In this document: one piece after another, positions 34,284 to 42,325 of the stretch
Numbering within the stretch: the first letter of the stretch is position 1
Layout of the letters: every line of letters starts with the position of its first letter
Assembly (NCBI GenBank): GCA_023664045.1
Contig: JAMPGH010000001.1
Location: 295,078 to 342,528, forward strand
DNA: 47,451 nt
Source: Alistipes senegalensis
Lineage (GTDB): Bacteria; Bacteroidota; Bacteroidia; Bacteroidales; Rikenellaceae
Direction: 5' to 3'
Notes under the pieces: generated by a model
The model's database searches: none
What the model saw: the letters and a program-made list of their open reading frames with translations, nothing else
Told to the model about the DNA's origin: nothing
Translations under genes and position numbers: made by a program

Positions 34284-34520
34284 ATGTCTGAAGTTCAAAC
34301 TAAAGTTGTCGAGATCATCGTAGACAAACTGGGTGTCAAGGAGTCGGAGGTAGTACCCGAAGCCAGCTTCACCAACCACCTGGGCGCCGATTCGCTCGAC
34401 ACCGTAGAGCTTATCATGGAGTTCGAGAAGGCTTTCAGTATCGAGATCCCCGACAACGACGCCGAGAAGATCGCTACCGTCGGCGACGCGATCAAGTACA
34501 TCGAGGAGCACAAGAAATAA
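34284..34520 (+). CDS. acpP: Acyl carrier protein
   Basis: The 78-residue acidic helical protein carries acyl chains in type II fatty acid synthesis. The phosphopantetheine attachment serine is Ser37 in [10 protein letters not shown]. fabF starts 49 bases downstream, the usual acpP-fabF arrangement, with rnc after it. Confidence 0.98.
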   Translation: MSEVQTKVVEIIVDKLGVKESEVVPEASFTNHLGADSLDTVELIMEFEKAFSIEIPDNDAEKIATVGDAIKYIEEHKK

Positions 34521-34569
34521 TTTTTCCCATCCATTTTTTCCATTCACGACATTTTAGGTTTCCGTTTTT

Positions 34570-35817
34570 ATGGCAGAAAGAAGAGTAGTCGTTACGGGTA
34601 TCGGTACGATCAACCCGCTCGGCAATAACGTAGAGGAGTATTTTTCGAATCTGGAGAAAGGTGTCAGCGGTGCCGCGCCCATTACTCATTTCGATGCCGA
34701 AAAATTCAAGACCCGCTTTGCCTGTGAAGTGAAAAATTACGACCCGAACCGATATTTCGATCGCAAGGAGGTCCGCAAGTACGACCCCTTTACGCAGTAC
34801 GCTCTGATCGCGGCCACCGAGGCCGTCGAGGATGCGGCGTTCGATTTCGACAAGCTCGACAAGGAGCGCGTCGGCGTGATCTGGGCTTCGGGTATCGGAG
34901 GACTCAAGTCGTTCTTCGATGAATGTCTGGGCTATGCCGAGGGCGGAATGACCCCTCGGTTTAGCCCCTTCTTCATTCCGCGCATGATCTCCGACATCGC
35001 CGCAGGTTTCATCTCCATGAAGTACGGCTTCATGGGGCCGAACTACTGCACCGTGTCGGCCTGCGCCTCCTCCAACCACGGCCTGATCGCCGCGATGGAG
35101 GCCATCCGCTACGGCAAGGCCGACGTCATGGTTACGGGCGGTTCCGAAGCCGCGGTCAACGAACCGTCGGTCGGCGGTTTCAACTCCATGCAGGCGCTCT
35201 CCACGCGCAACGACGATCCCGAGCATGCTTCGCGTCCCTTCGATAAGGACCGCGACGGTTTCGTGGTCGGCGAGGGCGCCGGAGCGCTGATTCTCGAAGA
35301 GCTGGAGCACGCGAAAGCCCGCGGCGCCAAGATCTACTGCGAGTTCGTAGGCGGCGGAGAATCGGCCGACGCCCACCACTTCACGGCTCCCCATCCCGAG
35401 GGTGTCGGCGCCATGAAGTCGATGCGCGACGCCATTGCGGACGCCGGCATCAAACCCGAGGATATCGACTACGTCAACGTGCACGGTACCTCCACGCCGC
35501 TGGGCGACATCGCCGAGCTGAAAGCCGTCAAGGGCGTGCTGGGCGACCACGTTTACGACGCCAACATCTCCTCCACCAAGTCGATGACCGGCCACCTGCT
35601 GGGTGCTACGGGCGCCGTCGAGGCGCTGGCCTGCATCATGGCCATCACCAAAGGCATCGTGCCCCCGACCATCAACTGCGAGAATCTCGATCCGGAGATC
35701 GACTCGAAACTCAACCTCACGCTCGACAAGCCGCAGCACCGCGAGGTGAAGTGCGCCCTGAGCAACACGTTCGGTTTCGGCGGCCACAACGCGACGGTCA
35801 TTTTCCGGAAGTTCTAA
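34570..35817 (+). CDS. fabF: 3-oxoacyl-ACP synthase II
   Basis: This 415-residue condensing enzyme elongates acyl-ACP with malonyl-ACP. The catalytic cysteine is Cys165 (VSACASSNHG), with histidines in VHGTSTPLGD and SMTGHLLGATGAVEAL and the C-terminal NTFGFGGHNATV loop. It has full length and lies in the acpP-fabF-rnc cluster. Confidence 0.98.
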   Translation: MAERRVVVTGIGTINPLGNNVEEYFSNLEKGVSGAAPITHFDAEKFKTRFACEVKNYDPNRYFDRKEVRKYDPFTQYALIAATEAVEDAAFDFDKLDKERVGVIWASGIGGLKSFFDECLGYAEGGMTPRFSPFFIPRMISDIAAGFISMKYGFMGPNYCTVSACASSNHGLIAAMEAIRYGKADVMVTGGSEAAVNEPSVGGFNSMQALSTRNDDPEHASRPFDKDRDGFVVGEGAGALILEELEHAKARGAKIYCEFVGGGESADAHHFTAPHPEGVGAMKSMRDAIADAGIKPEDIDYVNVHGTSTPLGDIAELKAVKGVLGDHVYDANISSTKSMTGHLLGATGAVEALACIMAITKGIVPPTINCENLDPEIDSKLNLTLDKPQHREVKCALSNTFGFGGHNATVIFRKF

Positions 35818-35835
35818 CCTTTCGTCCCGACCGCC

Positions 35836-36609
35836 GTGCTGGATTTTCTGCTGCGACCTCTGCGGAGGAATATCGGCCGGGACAAGGCGTATTACAGAAT
35901 GATCGATGATATGTTCGGGTTCCTCCCGCATAACATCGAACTCTACAAGCTGGCTTTGATTCATAAGTCAGCTTCTTTGGTTTTGGAGAACGGGCAGCCG
36001 GTCAACAATGAGCGGCTGGAGTTTCTGGGCGACGCCGTCATCGAGTCCGTTACTTCCGACTATCTTTTCATCGAGTATCCCGGGCACGACGAGGGTTTCC
36101 TCACGCAGCTGCGCTCCAAAATCGTTTCGCGACAATCGCTCAACGCACTGGCCGTACACCTCGGACTCGACCGTCAGGTGATCTCCAACAGCGGAGCTTC
36201 CATTATTCAGAAGCATATCTACGGCGATGCGTTCGAAGCCATGATGGGGGCCATTTACCTCGATCAGGGCTACGAGTTCGTCAACCGCCTGCTTATCAAC
36301 CGCATCTATGCCCGTTACCTTGATTTGGAGGAGCTGACCTCCTCCGAGACCGACTACAAGAGCCGCTTGATCGAGTGGTGTCAGAAGCATCGGCGGGCGA
36401 TCGCATTCAAAACTGAGCATGACAAGGGCTATGCAGCCAATCATCCGGTATTTTACGCCACGGTGCTGGTCGACGGTCTCGAAGTGGGCCACGGTTCCGG
36501 CGACTCCAAAAAGGAAGCCGAACAACAAGCCGCCTACTCTGTTGCCGAGTACATGAGCGATGAACAATGTGCCTCGCTGCTCGACCGGGTAGATCGGCTT
36601 ATCGACTGA
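35836..36609 (+). CDS. rnc: Ribonuclease III
   Basis: The 257-residue double-strand-specific RNase has a catalytic domain with the signature ERLEFLGDAVIE and the second acidic site GDAFEAMMGAIYLD. A dsRNA-binding domain follows (about 175-245, ending DSKKEAEQQAAYSVAEYM). The start is GTG at 35836, 18 bases after fabF, giving MLDFLLRPLRRN; a later ATG at 35899 would cut into the conserved N-terminal helix. acpP-fabF-rnc is probably one operon. Confidence 0.96.
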   Translation: MLDFLLRPLRRNIGRDKAYYRMIDDMFGFLPHNIELYKLALIHKSASLVLENGQPVNNERLEFLGDAVIESVTSDYLFIEYPGHDEGFLTQLRSKIVSRQSLNALAVHLGLDRQVISNSGASIIQKHIYGDAFEAMMGAIYLDQGYEFVNRLLINRIYARYLDLEELTSSETDYKSRLIEWCQKHRRAIAFKTEHDKGYAANHPVFYATVLVDGLEVGHGSGDSKKEAEQQAAYSVAEYMSDEQCASLLDRVDRLID

Positions 36610-36959
36610 CGGGGGGCCGGGCGAGAAGGGCCGGGACAGAGGCTCGAACAAGGGAGAGCTGAGCGAGGAGGGCTGAGACAGAGGTTCGAACAAGGGGGAG
36701 CTGAGCGAGGAGGGCTGAGACAGAGGCTCGAGCAAGGGGAAGCTGAAAACGAGGGCCGAGACAGAGGCTCGGGCGATGGGAAGCAGAGGGCCGGGACAAA
36801 GCGCGAGCGTGGATCTAAGCCGGAGAATGTCAACGAAGTGGAGCGAGGTGAAGCTGAGCGAGGGGGCTGAAAGAGGAAGAACTGAGCGAAGGAGCCGAGA
36901 GGGGGGGCAGGGAGAAAGCCGGAGAGAAAGAAACGGGAGAAAAAGACGGGGTAGAGAAC
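36610..36959. repeat. Purine-rich gene-free spacer with a 42-bp tandem array
   Basis: No gene is supported. From 36629 to about 36790 there are imperfect tandem units starting GGC(C/T)G(A/G)GACAGAGG: units begin at 36629, 36671, 36713, 36754 and 36789 (42, 42, 41, 35 bp). The rest, to the radC start, is a G/A-rich degenerate continuation (GAGCGAGG, GAGGAAG words). The plus strand is nearly free of pyrimidine runs. Because 42 is divisible by 3, minus-strand frames read as 14-residue repeats, but they look like artefacts. Confidence 0.8.
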
Positions 36960-37598
36960 GTGAAAAATATCCAAGACAAACTGGCATCGCGGGGCGCCGA
37001 ATCCCTGTCCGACCGAGAACTGCTTGCGCTGCTGGTCGAAGATCCCGGGCTGGCCGATACCCTGCTGGAGATGACCGGCGGATCGCTGGTCCGTCTTGCA
37101 GCCGAGGAGCTGCCCCGGTTGCGGATGATGGGCGGGCTGGGGCTGCGACGGGCCCGGGTGCTGGCTGCCGCCGCCGAATTCGGACGCCGCGTTGCGGCCT
37201 CGCAGGCACAGACTCTCGATTCCATGTCCGGTACCGAAGATGTTCTCCGTTTTTTCCGACCCCAACTTGAAAAACTCGATCATGAAGAGTGCTGGGTCGT
37301 CTATCTGTCGTCGTCGAACCGGATTCTGGAACACCGGCGGATCAGTCAGGGCGGCGTGCGGGGTACGATCGTCGATCACCGGCTAATCATCAAACGGGCG
37401 CTGGAGCTGCTGGCCATGCGCCTGATTCTCATCCATAATCATCCCTCGGGAAATGCCGGGCCCAGTCAAGACGACCGGACGCTTACCGAGCGCGTATCGA
37501 AAGCTGCGGCTCTTTTCGACATCCGGCTGGTCGACCATGTCATCATCTCCCGCGAGGGGCATTTCTCATTCTATTCTTCGGGCCTGCTGAAAGAGTAA
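36960..37598 (+). CDS. radC: RadC family JAB-domain protein
   Basis: The 212-residue protein starts with GTG at 36960. It has an N-terminal helix-hairpin-helix-like part and a C-terminal JAB1/MPN metalloprotease-like domain with HNHPSGNAGPSQDD. The family was named for a radiation phenotype, but its role in repair is doubtful. The N-terminus is somewhat shorter than usual. It is flanked on both sides by unrelated G-rich tandem repeats. Confidence 0.93.
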   Translation: MKNIQDKLASRGAESLSDRELLALLVEDPGLADTLLEMTGGSLVRLAAEELPRLRMMGGLGLRRARVLAAAAEFGRRVAASQAQTLDSMSGTEDVLRFFRPQLEKLDHEECWVVYLSSSNRILEHRRISQGGVRGTIVDHRLIIKRALELLAMRLILIHNHPSGNAGPSQDDRTLTERVSKAAALFDIRLVDHVIISREGHFSFYSSGLLKE

Positions 37599-37632
37599 GA
37601 GCGGCTTGGCTTGGAGGGTGGGGCGGTCTGCA

Positions 37633-37757
37633 GTCAGAGTTGGGGCGACCTGCTGTAGAGAGGTAGGTCCGTCTGCGGCCAGAGTTGGGGCGGTCTGCTG
37701 AAAAGAGGTAGGTCCGTCTGCCGGCCAGAGTTGGGCGGCCTGCTGAAAGGTGGGGCG
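37633..37757. repeat. 45/46-bp tandem array downstream of radC
   Basis: Units beginning G(T/C)CAGAGTTGGG start at 37633, 37678 and 37724 (45 and 46 bp, the third partial). They share the words GGTAGGTCCGTCTGC and CTGCTG. The array ends against the ung stop codon and is different in sequence from the array before radC. Confidence 0.8.
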
Positions 37758-37763
37758 GCGAGG

Positions 37764-38426
37764 CTACCACACGATCGGCTCCTTGCCCACCGAGCGGAGG
37801 TATTCGTTGGCGCGCGAGAAGTGGCGGCAGCCGAAAAATCCCCGATAGACCGAGAGCGGCGACGGGTGTACGGCTTTCAGGATGCAGTTGCGCTGCGGAT
37901 CGGCGATAGCCCCTTTGCGCTGGGCGTAGCTGCCCCAAAGCATGTAGACGATGCCCTCCTTGCGTTCGTTGATGACCCTCACGACCGCGTCCGTAAAAGT
38001 CTCCCAGCCGTGCCCTGCATGCGAGGCCGCCTCGTGGGCCCGTACCGTCAATACGGCGTTGAGCAGCAGCACGCCCTGTTCGGCCCAGCGATCGAGGTTG
38101 CCCGAACGGGGAACCGGCGTTCCCGTATCGTCCGAAACCTCCTTGAAGATGTTCTGCAGCGACGGCGGAAAGGGCACGCCGTCGCCGACCGAGAAGCAGA
38201 GGCCGTTGGCCTGCCCGGGACCGTGGTAGGGATCCTGCCCGATAATCACTACCTTGAGTTTGTCGAACGGGCATTTGTCGAACGCCCGGAAGATGTTGCC
38301 GCCCTGCGGGAAGATGCGACGTGCGGCGTACTCCTGCCGCACGAACGTCGTCAGGTCGGTGAAATAGGGCTTCTCGAATTCGGGCGCCAGCAACTCTTTC
38401 CAGTCGGCGGCAATCTTCACATCCAT
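37764..38426 (-). CDS. ung: Uracil-DNA glycosylase
   Basis: The 220-residue base-excision repair enzyme removes uracil from DNA. Catalytic Asp65 and His68 lie in [18 protein letters not shown], and the [14 protein letters not shown] loop is the minor-groove intercalation motif. It has full length and is convergent with radC. Confidence 0.97.
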   Translation of the reverse strand: MDVKIAADWKELLAPEFEKPYFTDLTTFVRQEYAARRIFPQGGNIFRAFDKCPFDKLKVVIIGQDPYHGPGQANGLCFSVGDGVPFPPSLQNIFKEVSDDTGTPVPRSGNLDRWAEQGVLLLNAVLTVRAHEAASHAGHGWETFTDAVVRVINERKEGIVYMLWGSYAQRKGAIADPQRNCILKAVHPSPLSVYRGFFGCRHFSRANEYLRSVGKEPIVW

Positions 38427-38482
38427 CTTTTCTTAGGGGATTAAATTTTCGTAAATGTAATGAAAAGTTCGCAAAATCCGCT

Positions 38483-38490
38483 TATCTTTG
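38483..38490 (+). promoter_or_regulatory. -7 element before the alkaline phosphatase gene
   Basis: TATCTTTG lies 23 bases before ATG 38514. Because it falls inside the longer open frame that begins at 38460, it supports the shorter start. No clear -33 is present. Confidence 0.6.
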
Positions 38491-38513
38491 TATGGGAATC
38501 TCACTTTACGACA

Positions 38514-39605
38514 ATGAAAAAGACTCTCTTATGGTTGGGGGTATGCCTGCTGAGCGCAGGTTGCGCCCGGTCGGGTTGCGAACAGCCCGAGATACGCAAC
38601 GTGATCTACATGATCGGCGACGGCATGGGACTGTCGCAGGTTTCGATGCTGCAGATCGCCGAGGACTACCGGCCTACGGCGTTCGATCGGGCCGAGCACA
38701 TCGCGCTCATCGCCACGCGGTCGGCCAATAACCGCGTTACCGACTCCGCCGCGGCCGGCACGGCGCTCAGTTGCGGGGCCAAGACCGATAACTCCTGTCT
38801 GGGGCTCGATCCCGACGGCGGGCGGCTCGTGCCGATGACCGAGTGTGCGCAGGCACAGGGCATGCGTACGGGACTGGTGGTTACCAGCTACCTCCACCAC
38901 GCCACGCCTGCGGCTTTCTATGCTCATGTTCCCCACCGCGACGATGCGGCGGATATCACCTGCGACATGGTGGCCAGCGGCATCGATCTTCTGATCGGCG
39001 GAGGCCGCAAGGCCCTGAACGACTCGCTGCCCGAGGGTGGTACGCGTTTCGACGCATTCCGGGCCAAAGGCTATCGTGTGGCGCTGGAGCCGACGCAGAT
39101 CGACACCCTGTCGGGCCTGCCGCTCGTGGCGGCCGTGGCCGACAAACATCTGCCTGCCGCCGCCGAGCGCGGCGATTTCCTCCCGCAGGCGACGCGCAAG
39201 GCGCTGGAGCTCCTTTCGGCGGATAACGACAAGGGGTTCTTCCTGATGGTCGAAGGTTCGCAGATCGACATGTTCTGCCACGGCAACGATGCGCCGCGCG
39301 TACTCGACGAAATGCGCGACTTCGAGCGGGCGATAGCCGCTGCGATGGATTTCGCCGATGCGCATCCCGGAACGCTGGTCGTCGTAACGGCCGACCATGA
39401 GACGGGCGGTCTCACCCTGCCCAGCGGCAATGCCGACTTCACCTTGCCCGAGTCGGGCGTGCAGCCCAAGTTCTCGACCGGCGGACATTCGGCTTCGGTC
39501 GTTCCGGTCTATCTTTACGGTACGGGTTCCGACCGCATCCACGGTTTCATGGACAATACCGACTTGGCCAATGCCTTGAAGCAGATCCTCGGCGGTAAAA
39601 AATAG
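38514..39605 (+). CDS. Alkaline phosphatase family lipoprotein
   Basis: The predicted 363-residue exported phosphomonoesterase has lipobox LLSAGC, so it is probably membrane anchored. Key sites are Asp36 (MIGDGMG), the nucleophile Ser78 in TDSAAAGTA, EGSQIDMFCHGND, ADHETGG and STGGHSA, a complete PhoA-type metal site. The start is taken at ATG 38514, because the TATCTTTG element lies upstream of it and the signal peptide begins there. No Pho regulatory genes are nearby. Confidence 0.93.
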   Translation: MKKTLLWLGVCLLSAGCARSGCEQPEIRNVIYMIGDGMGLSQVSMLQIAEDYRPTAFDRAEHIALIATRSANNRVTDSAAAGTALSCGAKTDNSCLGLDPDGGRLVPMTECAQAQGMRTGLVVTSYLHHATPAAFYAHVPHRDDAADITCDMVASGIDLLIGGGRKALNDSLPEGGTRFDAFRAKGYRVALEPTQIDTLSGLPLVAAVADKHLPAAAERGDFLPQATRKALELLSADNDKGFFLMVEGSQIDMFCHGNDAPRVLDEMRDFERAIAAAMDFADAHPGTLVVVTADHETGGLTLPSGNADFTLPESGVQPKFSTGGHSASVVPVYLYGTGSDRIHGFMDNTDLANALKQILGGKK

Positions 39606-39624
39606 CCGCTCCGCTTCGACGAAA

Positions 39625-39658
39625 CGAACCCCGCAGTGCGCGTGCGCTGCGGGGTTCG
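39625..39658. terminator. Hairpin between convergent phosphatase and M56 genes
   Basis: A 12-bp stem CGAACCCCGCAG / CTGCGGGGTTCG. Neither side has a good T-run, so it may terminate weakly. Confidence 0.5.
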
Positions 39659-39677
39659 GCGTTGAAAGAGGGCAGGG

Positions 39678-41255
39678 TTACTTCCCGGCCGGCTCCGAGG
39701 GCTCCGACGTCATGATCCGGAAGTCGATGGGCAGCGTGTATCTCACCTGCACGGGTTTGCCTTCCTTGTTCCGGCCCGGGGTCCATGCTCCGGAGGGTAC
39801 CGAGCCGAGTATCCGGAGTGCTTCCTGCGTCAGCGCTTCGTCGGGCGATTCCAGCACCTCGATCGAGCCCAGCGAGCCGTCGCGGTCGATGACGAACGTC
39901 GCCACCACCCGGCCTTGAGTTTCGGTCTGAGGGTAGCGCAGCCGCTGCTGCACCCAGGCGCGGAACTGCAACAGACCGCCGCCCTGGAACTCGGGCATCT
40001 TCTCGGTGATCAGCATCGGTTCGTCGTCGGAAGGTTTCGCCGTGCCGTATTTGACGACGGCCACCTCGGGAACGGTCGTCTCTCCGACGGCCGGTGCCGG
40101 TCGTGCATCTTTCGTCTCGGACCGATTCGCCGGTTCATGGTAGGCGGTGATCTCGATCACGCCGTTGCGGCCTTTCTCGCCGTATTTTTGCAGAGCTTCT
40201 TCGCCTGTGAGGTTGCGGATCCGGATGCGGGCGGCATCCTTTTCGGCCTGAGTTCCGGACCTGTCGACCCACTCGCGGAGCTGGCCGTCCGGGGCGAAGA
40301 TCGCCTCTTTGGAGGTCTCGACCCCGTTGAACATATAGATCGGGTCGGCGACTGCGTTTCGGACGGTCGCCGGTTCTGCGATCCGGATTTCTGCGGCCCG
40401 CGAAGTGAGCGAGAACGCGCACAGCAGGCTCGTTGCGGCAAGCATCGAGCCTGCCAGTCGTAGCAGGGCGTACCTGCCGCTGGAGCGGATTGTCATCATT
40501 TGAAAGCGTTTTTTGGTCAAGGAGTCCCGCAGTCCGCTGGCTATGTCCGGACTATAGCCGAAGAGCTGCCTGAACAGAATGTGCATGTAGGATTCGAGAT
40601 CGTAGCCGGCCGTCAGCACGGCGCGGTCGGCTTCGTATTCCTGAGCTTCGGCCAGCCGCCGGGTCGCGAACCAGATGAAGGGATTCCACCACAGCAGGGC
40701 CTTCATGCCCTCCATGAGGATGCGTTCGGCCGAGTGATGGCGCTGCAGATGGCTCATTTCGTGGGCGACGATGGCGCGGCGTTCTTCGGCCGTGGTCCTG
40801 ACCCACAGATAGATCGTGCCGCAAAACGAGAAAGGGGCGATTTGCTCGCGGGTCAGCGCCAGCCGGTAGCGACCCGCCTGCGAGATCGCAGCGTTGCGGC
40901 GCAGTCGCCGGATGATTCGGATCTGCCGGAGCATGGCTCCGAGCAAAACGAGTGCGCCGACCGCCCAGAGAACGATCGCGATCGTCTCGGGGAGCGGCAG
41001 GGCGGCGGACGACGATGCCGCGACCGGAATTTCCTCGGTCAGAGGCAGCTCCTCGAACACGGCCGGCTCGATCGCCGGCGCCGGGAGGAGCGGAATGCGC
41101 AGAAACGGAATCAGCGAGGCGACGGGCGGCAGCAGCAACAGGTAGCGGCGACACCACGACAGCGGTGCCCGCCGGTCGAGCAGCAGTTCGTAGGCGCCCC
41201 ACAGCACGCCGCTGCAGAGGACGATTTTCGCGGCTTCGAAGAGCAGGGTTTTCAT
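39678..41255 (-). CDS. M56 (BlaR1/MecR1-like) metallopeptidase with C-terminal TonB domain
   Basis: The 525-residue membrane protein has N-terminal transmembrane helices (about 5-25, 38-55, 90-110). The M56 zinc-protease domain carries HEMSH (His165, Glu166, His169) and the downstream EAQEYEADRAV Glu. Another helix lies near 285-300. The periplasmic part contains a short stretch resembling a TonB-receptor plug (ALQKYGEKGRNGVIEI, near 365-380), followed by a TonB C-terminal domain (PEFQGGGLLQFRAWVQQRL to the end). In BlaR1 systems the peptidase relays an envelope signal by cleaving the BlaI repressor. The gene overlaps the BlaI-type gene by four bases (ATGA). No beta-lactamase is nearby, so the signal is unknown. 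Confidence 0.92.
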   Translation of the reverse strand: MKTLLFEAAKIVLCSGVLWGAYELLLDRRAPLSWCRRYLLLLPPVASLIPFLRIPLLPAPAIEPAVFEELPLTEEIPVAASSSAALPLPETIAIVLWAVGALVLLGAMLRQIRIIRRLRRNAAISQAGRYRLALTREQIAPFSFCGTIYLWVRTTAEERRAIVAHEMSHLQRHHSAERILMEGMKALLWWNPFIWFATRRLAEAQEYEADRAVLTAGYDLESYMHILFRQLFGYSPDIASGLRDSLTKKRFQMMTIRSSGRYALLRLAGSMLAATSLLCAFSLTSRAAEIRIAEPATVRNAVADPIYMFNGVETSKEAIFAPDGQLREWVDRSGTQAEKDAARIRIRNLTGEEALQKYGEKGRNGVIEITAYHEPANRSETKDARPAPAVGETTVPEVAVVKYGTAKPSDDEPMLITEKMPEFQGGGLLQFRAWVQQRLRYPQTETQGRVVATFVIDRDGSLGSIEVLESPDEALTQEALRILGSVPSGAWTPGRNKEGKPVQVRYTLPIDFRIMTSEPSEPAGK

Positions 41256-41641
41256 GATCGGGCGTTTTTGGCGTTGCGGATGATTTCGAGAATCTCGGCC
41301 TGCTCGTCGGACGAAATTTTCTCGTGGCGCGAGAAGAACGATACCAGTTGCACCAGCGAACCGTCGAAATAGGAGCTCAGCATGGACGACATCACGCTGC
41401 GGGCGTAGCTCTCCCGATCGACGGTCGGGTAGTAGCGGTGGCTCTTCCCTTCGGCCGTATGCGCCACAAAACCCTTGTTTTCCAGAATCTTCAGGAAAGT
41501 GGCTACGGTGGTGTATTTCGGTCGCGGCTCTTCGATGCGGTCGATGATCTCGTTGACCACCGCATCGCCTAATTGCCAGAGGATCCGCATGATCTCTTCT
41601 TCGCCGCGGGTCAGCTCCGGAATCGTTCGTTCGTCTTTCAT
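41252..41641 (-). CDS. BlaI/MecI/CopY family transcriptional repressor
   Basis: The predicted 129-residue winged-helix repressor has an N-terminal DNA-binding domain (LTRGEEEIMRILWQLG...YTTVATFLKILENKGFV), then a dimerisation helix region. The start at ATG 41641 (MKDERT) is chosen because the likely promoter places transcription start near 41656; the longer open frame begins with TTG upstream of that. Two palindromic operators sit at this promoter, suggesting self-repression relieved by cleavage by the partner M56 protease. Confidence 0.93.
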   Translation of the reverse strand: MKDERTIPELTRGEEEIMRILWQLGDAVVNEIIDRIEEPRPKYTTVATFLKILENKGFVAHTAEGKSHRYYPTVDRESYARSVMSSMLSSYFDGSLVQLVSFFSRHEKISSDEQAEILEIIRNAKNARS

Positions 41642-41662
41642 CGTTCGTCGTGTTTCTCGGTG

Positions 41663-41694
41663 CAAGTTTACTACTAAATTTTTAGAAGAACAAA
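41663..41694 (-). promoter_or_regulatory. Promoter of the BlaI-M56 operon
   Basis: On the minus strand: TTTG (41694-41691), 20 bases, TAAACTTG (41670-41663, one mismatch to TAnnTTTG). Confidence 0.65.
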
Positions 41695-41716
41695 TTTTTC
41701 TACTAAAATTTTAGTA
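41674..41716. promoter_or_regulatory. Paired BlaI-type operators
   Basis: A perfect 16-bp palindrome TACTAAAATTTTAGTA (41701-41716) sits just upstream of the -33 box. A second site, CTAAATTTTTAG, lies at about 41674-41685 inside the promoter spacer. The shape resembles BlaI/MecI operators, which are also TACnA-type palindromes, although the core differs. Confidence 0.65.
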
Positions 41717-41830
41717 CTTTCGGCGAAAATTTCGATGCCGGCAGCGGCGAGCGTTTATTGTACTCCGCTTACGGCTCCACCGATGGGCGGGGATTCGCCT
41801 TGCACTTTTCACCTTTGAACTTGAACCTTG

Positions 41831-41860
41831 AAAAACAGCCTGCAGATGCTGGACGCAGCG
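41831..41860. repeat. 30-bp direct repeat, copy 1
   Basis: It is identical to 42097-42126. On the minus strand it encodes RCVQHLQAVF, the tail of the FISUMP remnant found at copy 2, so this copy looks like an orphan 3' end of the same gene type. Confidence 0.8.
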
Positions 41861-42087
41861 AGCATTTGCCGCTTTTTGTTCCGGCAAAAAGCGGCGGAAA
41901 AACCTCTCCGCCCGACTGTCTCCGCCTGCTACGGAGCGGCTAACGCTGCTCCGGGCGCCTATTCGCGGGTTTGCAAGCAAACCGGCCCCTGCGCTGACGC
42001 TTTTAGCCGCTCCTCCGCGGACGGCTCCGACAACGGTGCGGAAGATTTATTATTACAAGAGAGGAGTTGACTAATAATTATTCATTA

Positions 42088-42325
42088 TTAACTGAAAAAA
42101 ACAGCCTGCAGATGCTGGACGCAGCGCACGGGGAAGGCGTATGCCCGAAAATTGCCGTATGTCGGACTCACTTGCTTGGCGTCGAAGAGCAGGTAGCTCG
42201 CGTTGGTGCTGCCTGCGGCGGAGGGCGAGGAGGACCAACACTGGCTATTCGTGCCGACACTCGTCAGGGCTCCCGTCGGGTAGTGGCGGAAGCCCGAAGC
42301 AGGCACGCGAAAGCAATCGCTGGAA
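42088..42325 (-). pseudogene. Remnant of a Fibrobacter-succinogenes-major-paralogous (FISUMP) domain
   Basis: The minus strand reads about 75 residues typical of the C-terminal end of FISUMP/C-type-lectin-like surface proteins. The segments DCFRVPASGFRHYPTGALTS, CWSSSPSAAGSTNASYLLFD and FRAYAFPVRCVQ match the usual RVPASGYR...WSSSP...LLFD...RAYGFSVRCV pattern. Homology stops upstream near 42325, there is no signal peptide or earlier domain, and the nearest ATG is internal. It is best read as a gene fragment or silent cassette rather than a working gene. Confidence 0.6.
42097..42126. repeat. 30-bp direct repeat, copy 2
   Basis: It is identical to 41831-41860 and forms the 3' end of the FISUMP remnant. 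Confidence 0.8.

Noticed and set aside
36534-37379. A repetitive Ser/Pro/Leu-rich minus-strand protein across the 42-bp array
   Set aside because: The period is a multiple of three, so repeats appear in several frames. It overlaps both rnc and radC antisense and lacks a signal or family.
36629-37757. CRISPR array
   Set aside because: Units are contiguous imperfect tandem repeats without unique spacers, and no cas genes are present.
42088-42325. Template repeat of a diversity-generating retroelement
   Set aside because: No reverse transcriptase or accessory gene is in the window, and no matching variable repeat is visible. Only the lectin-like tail suggests it.
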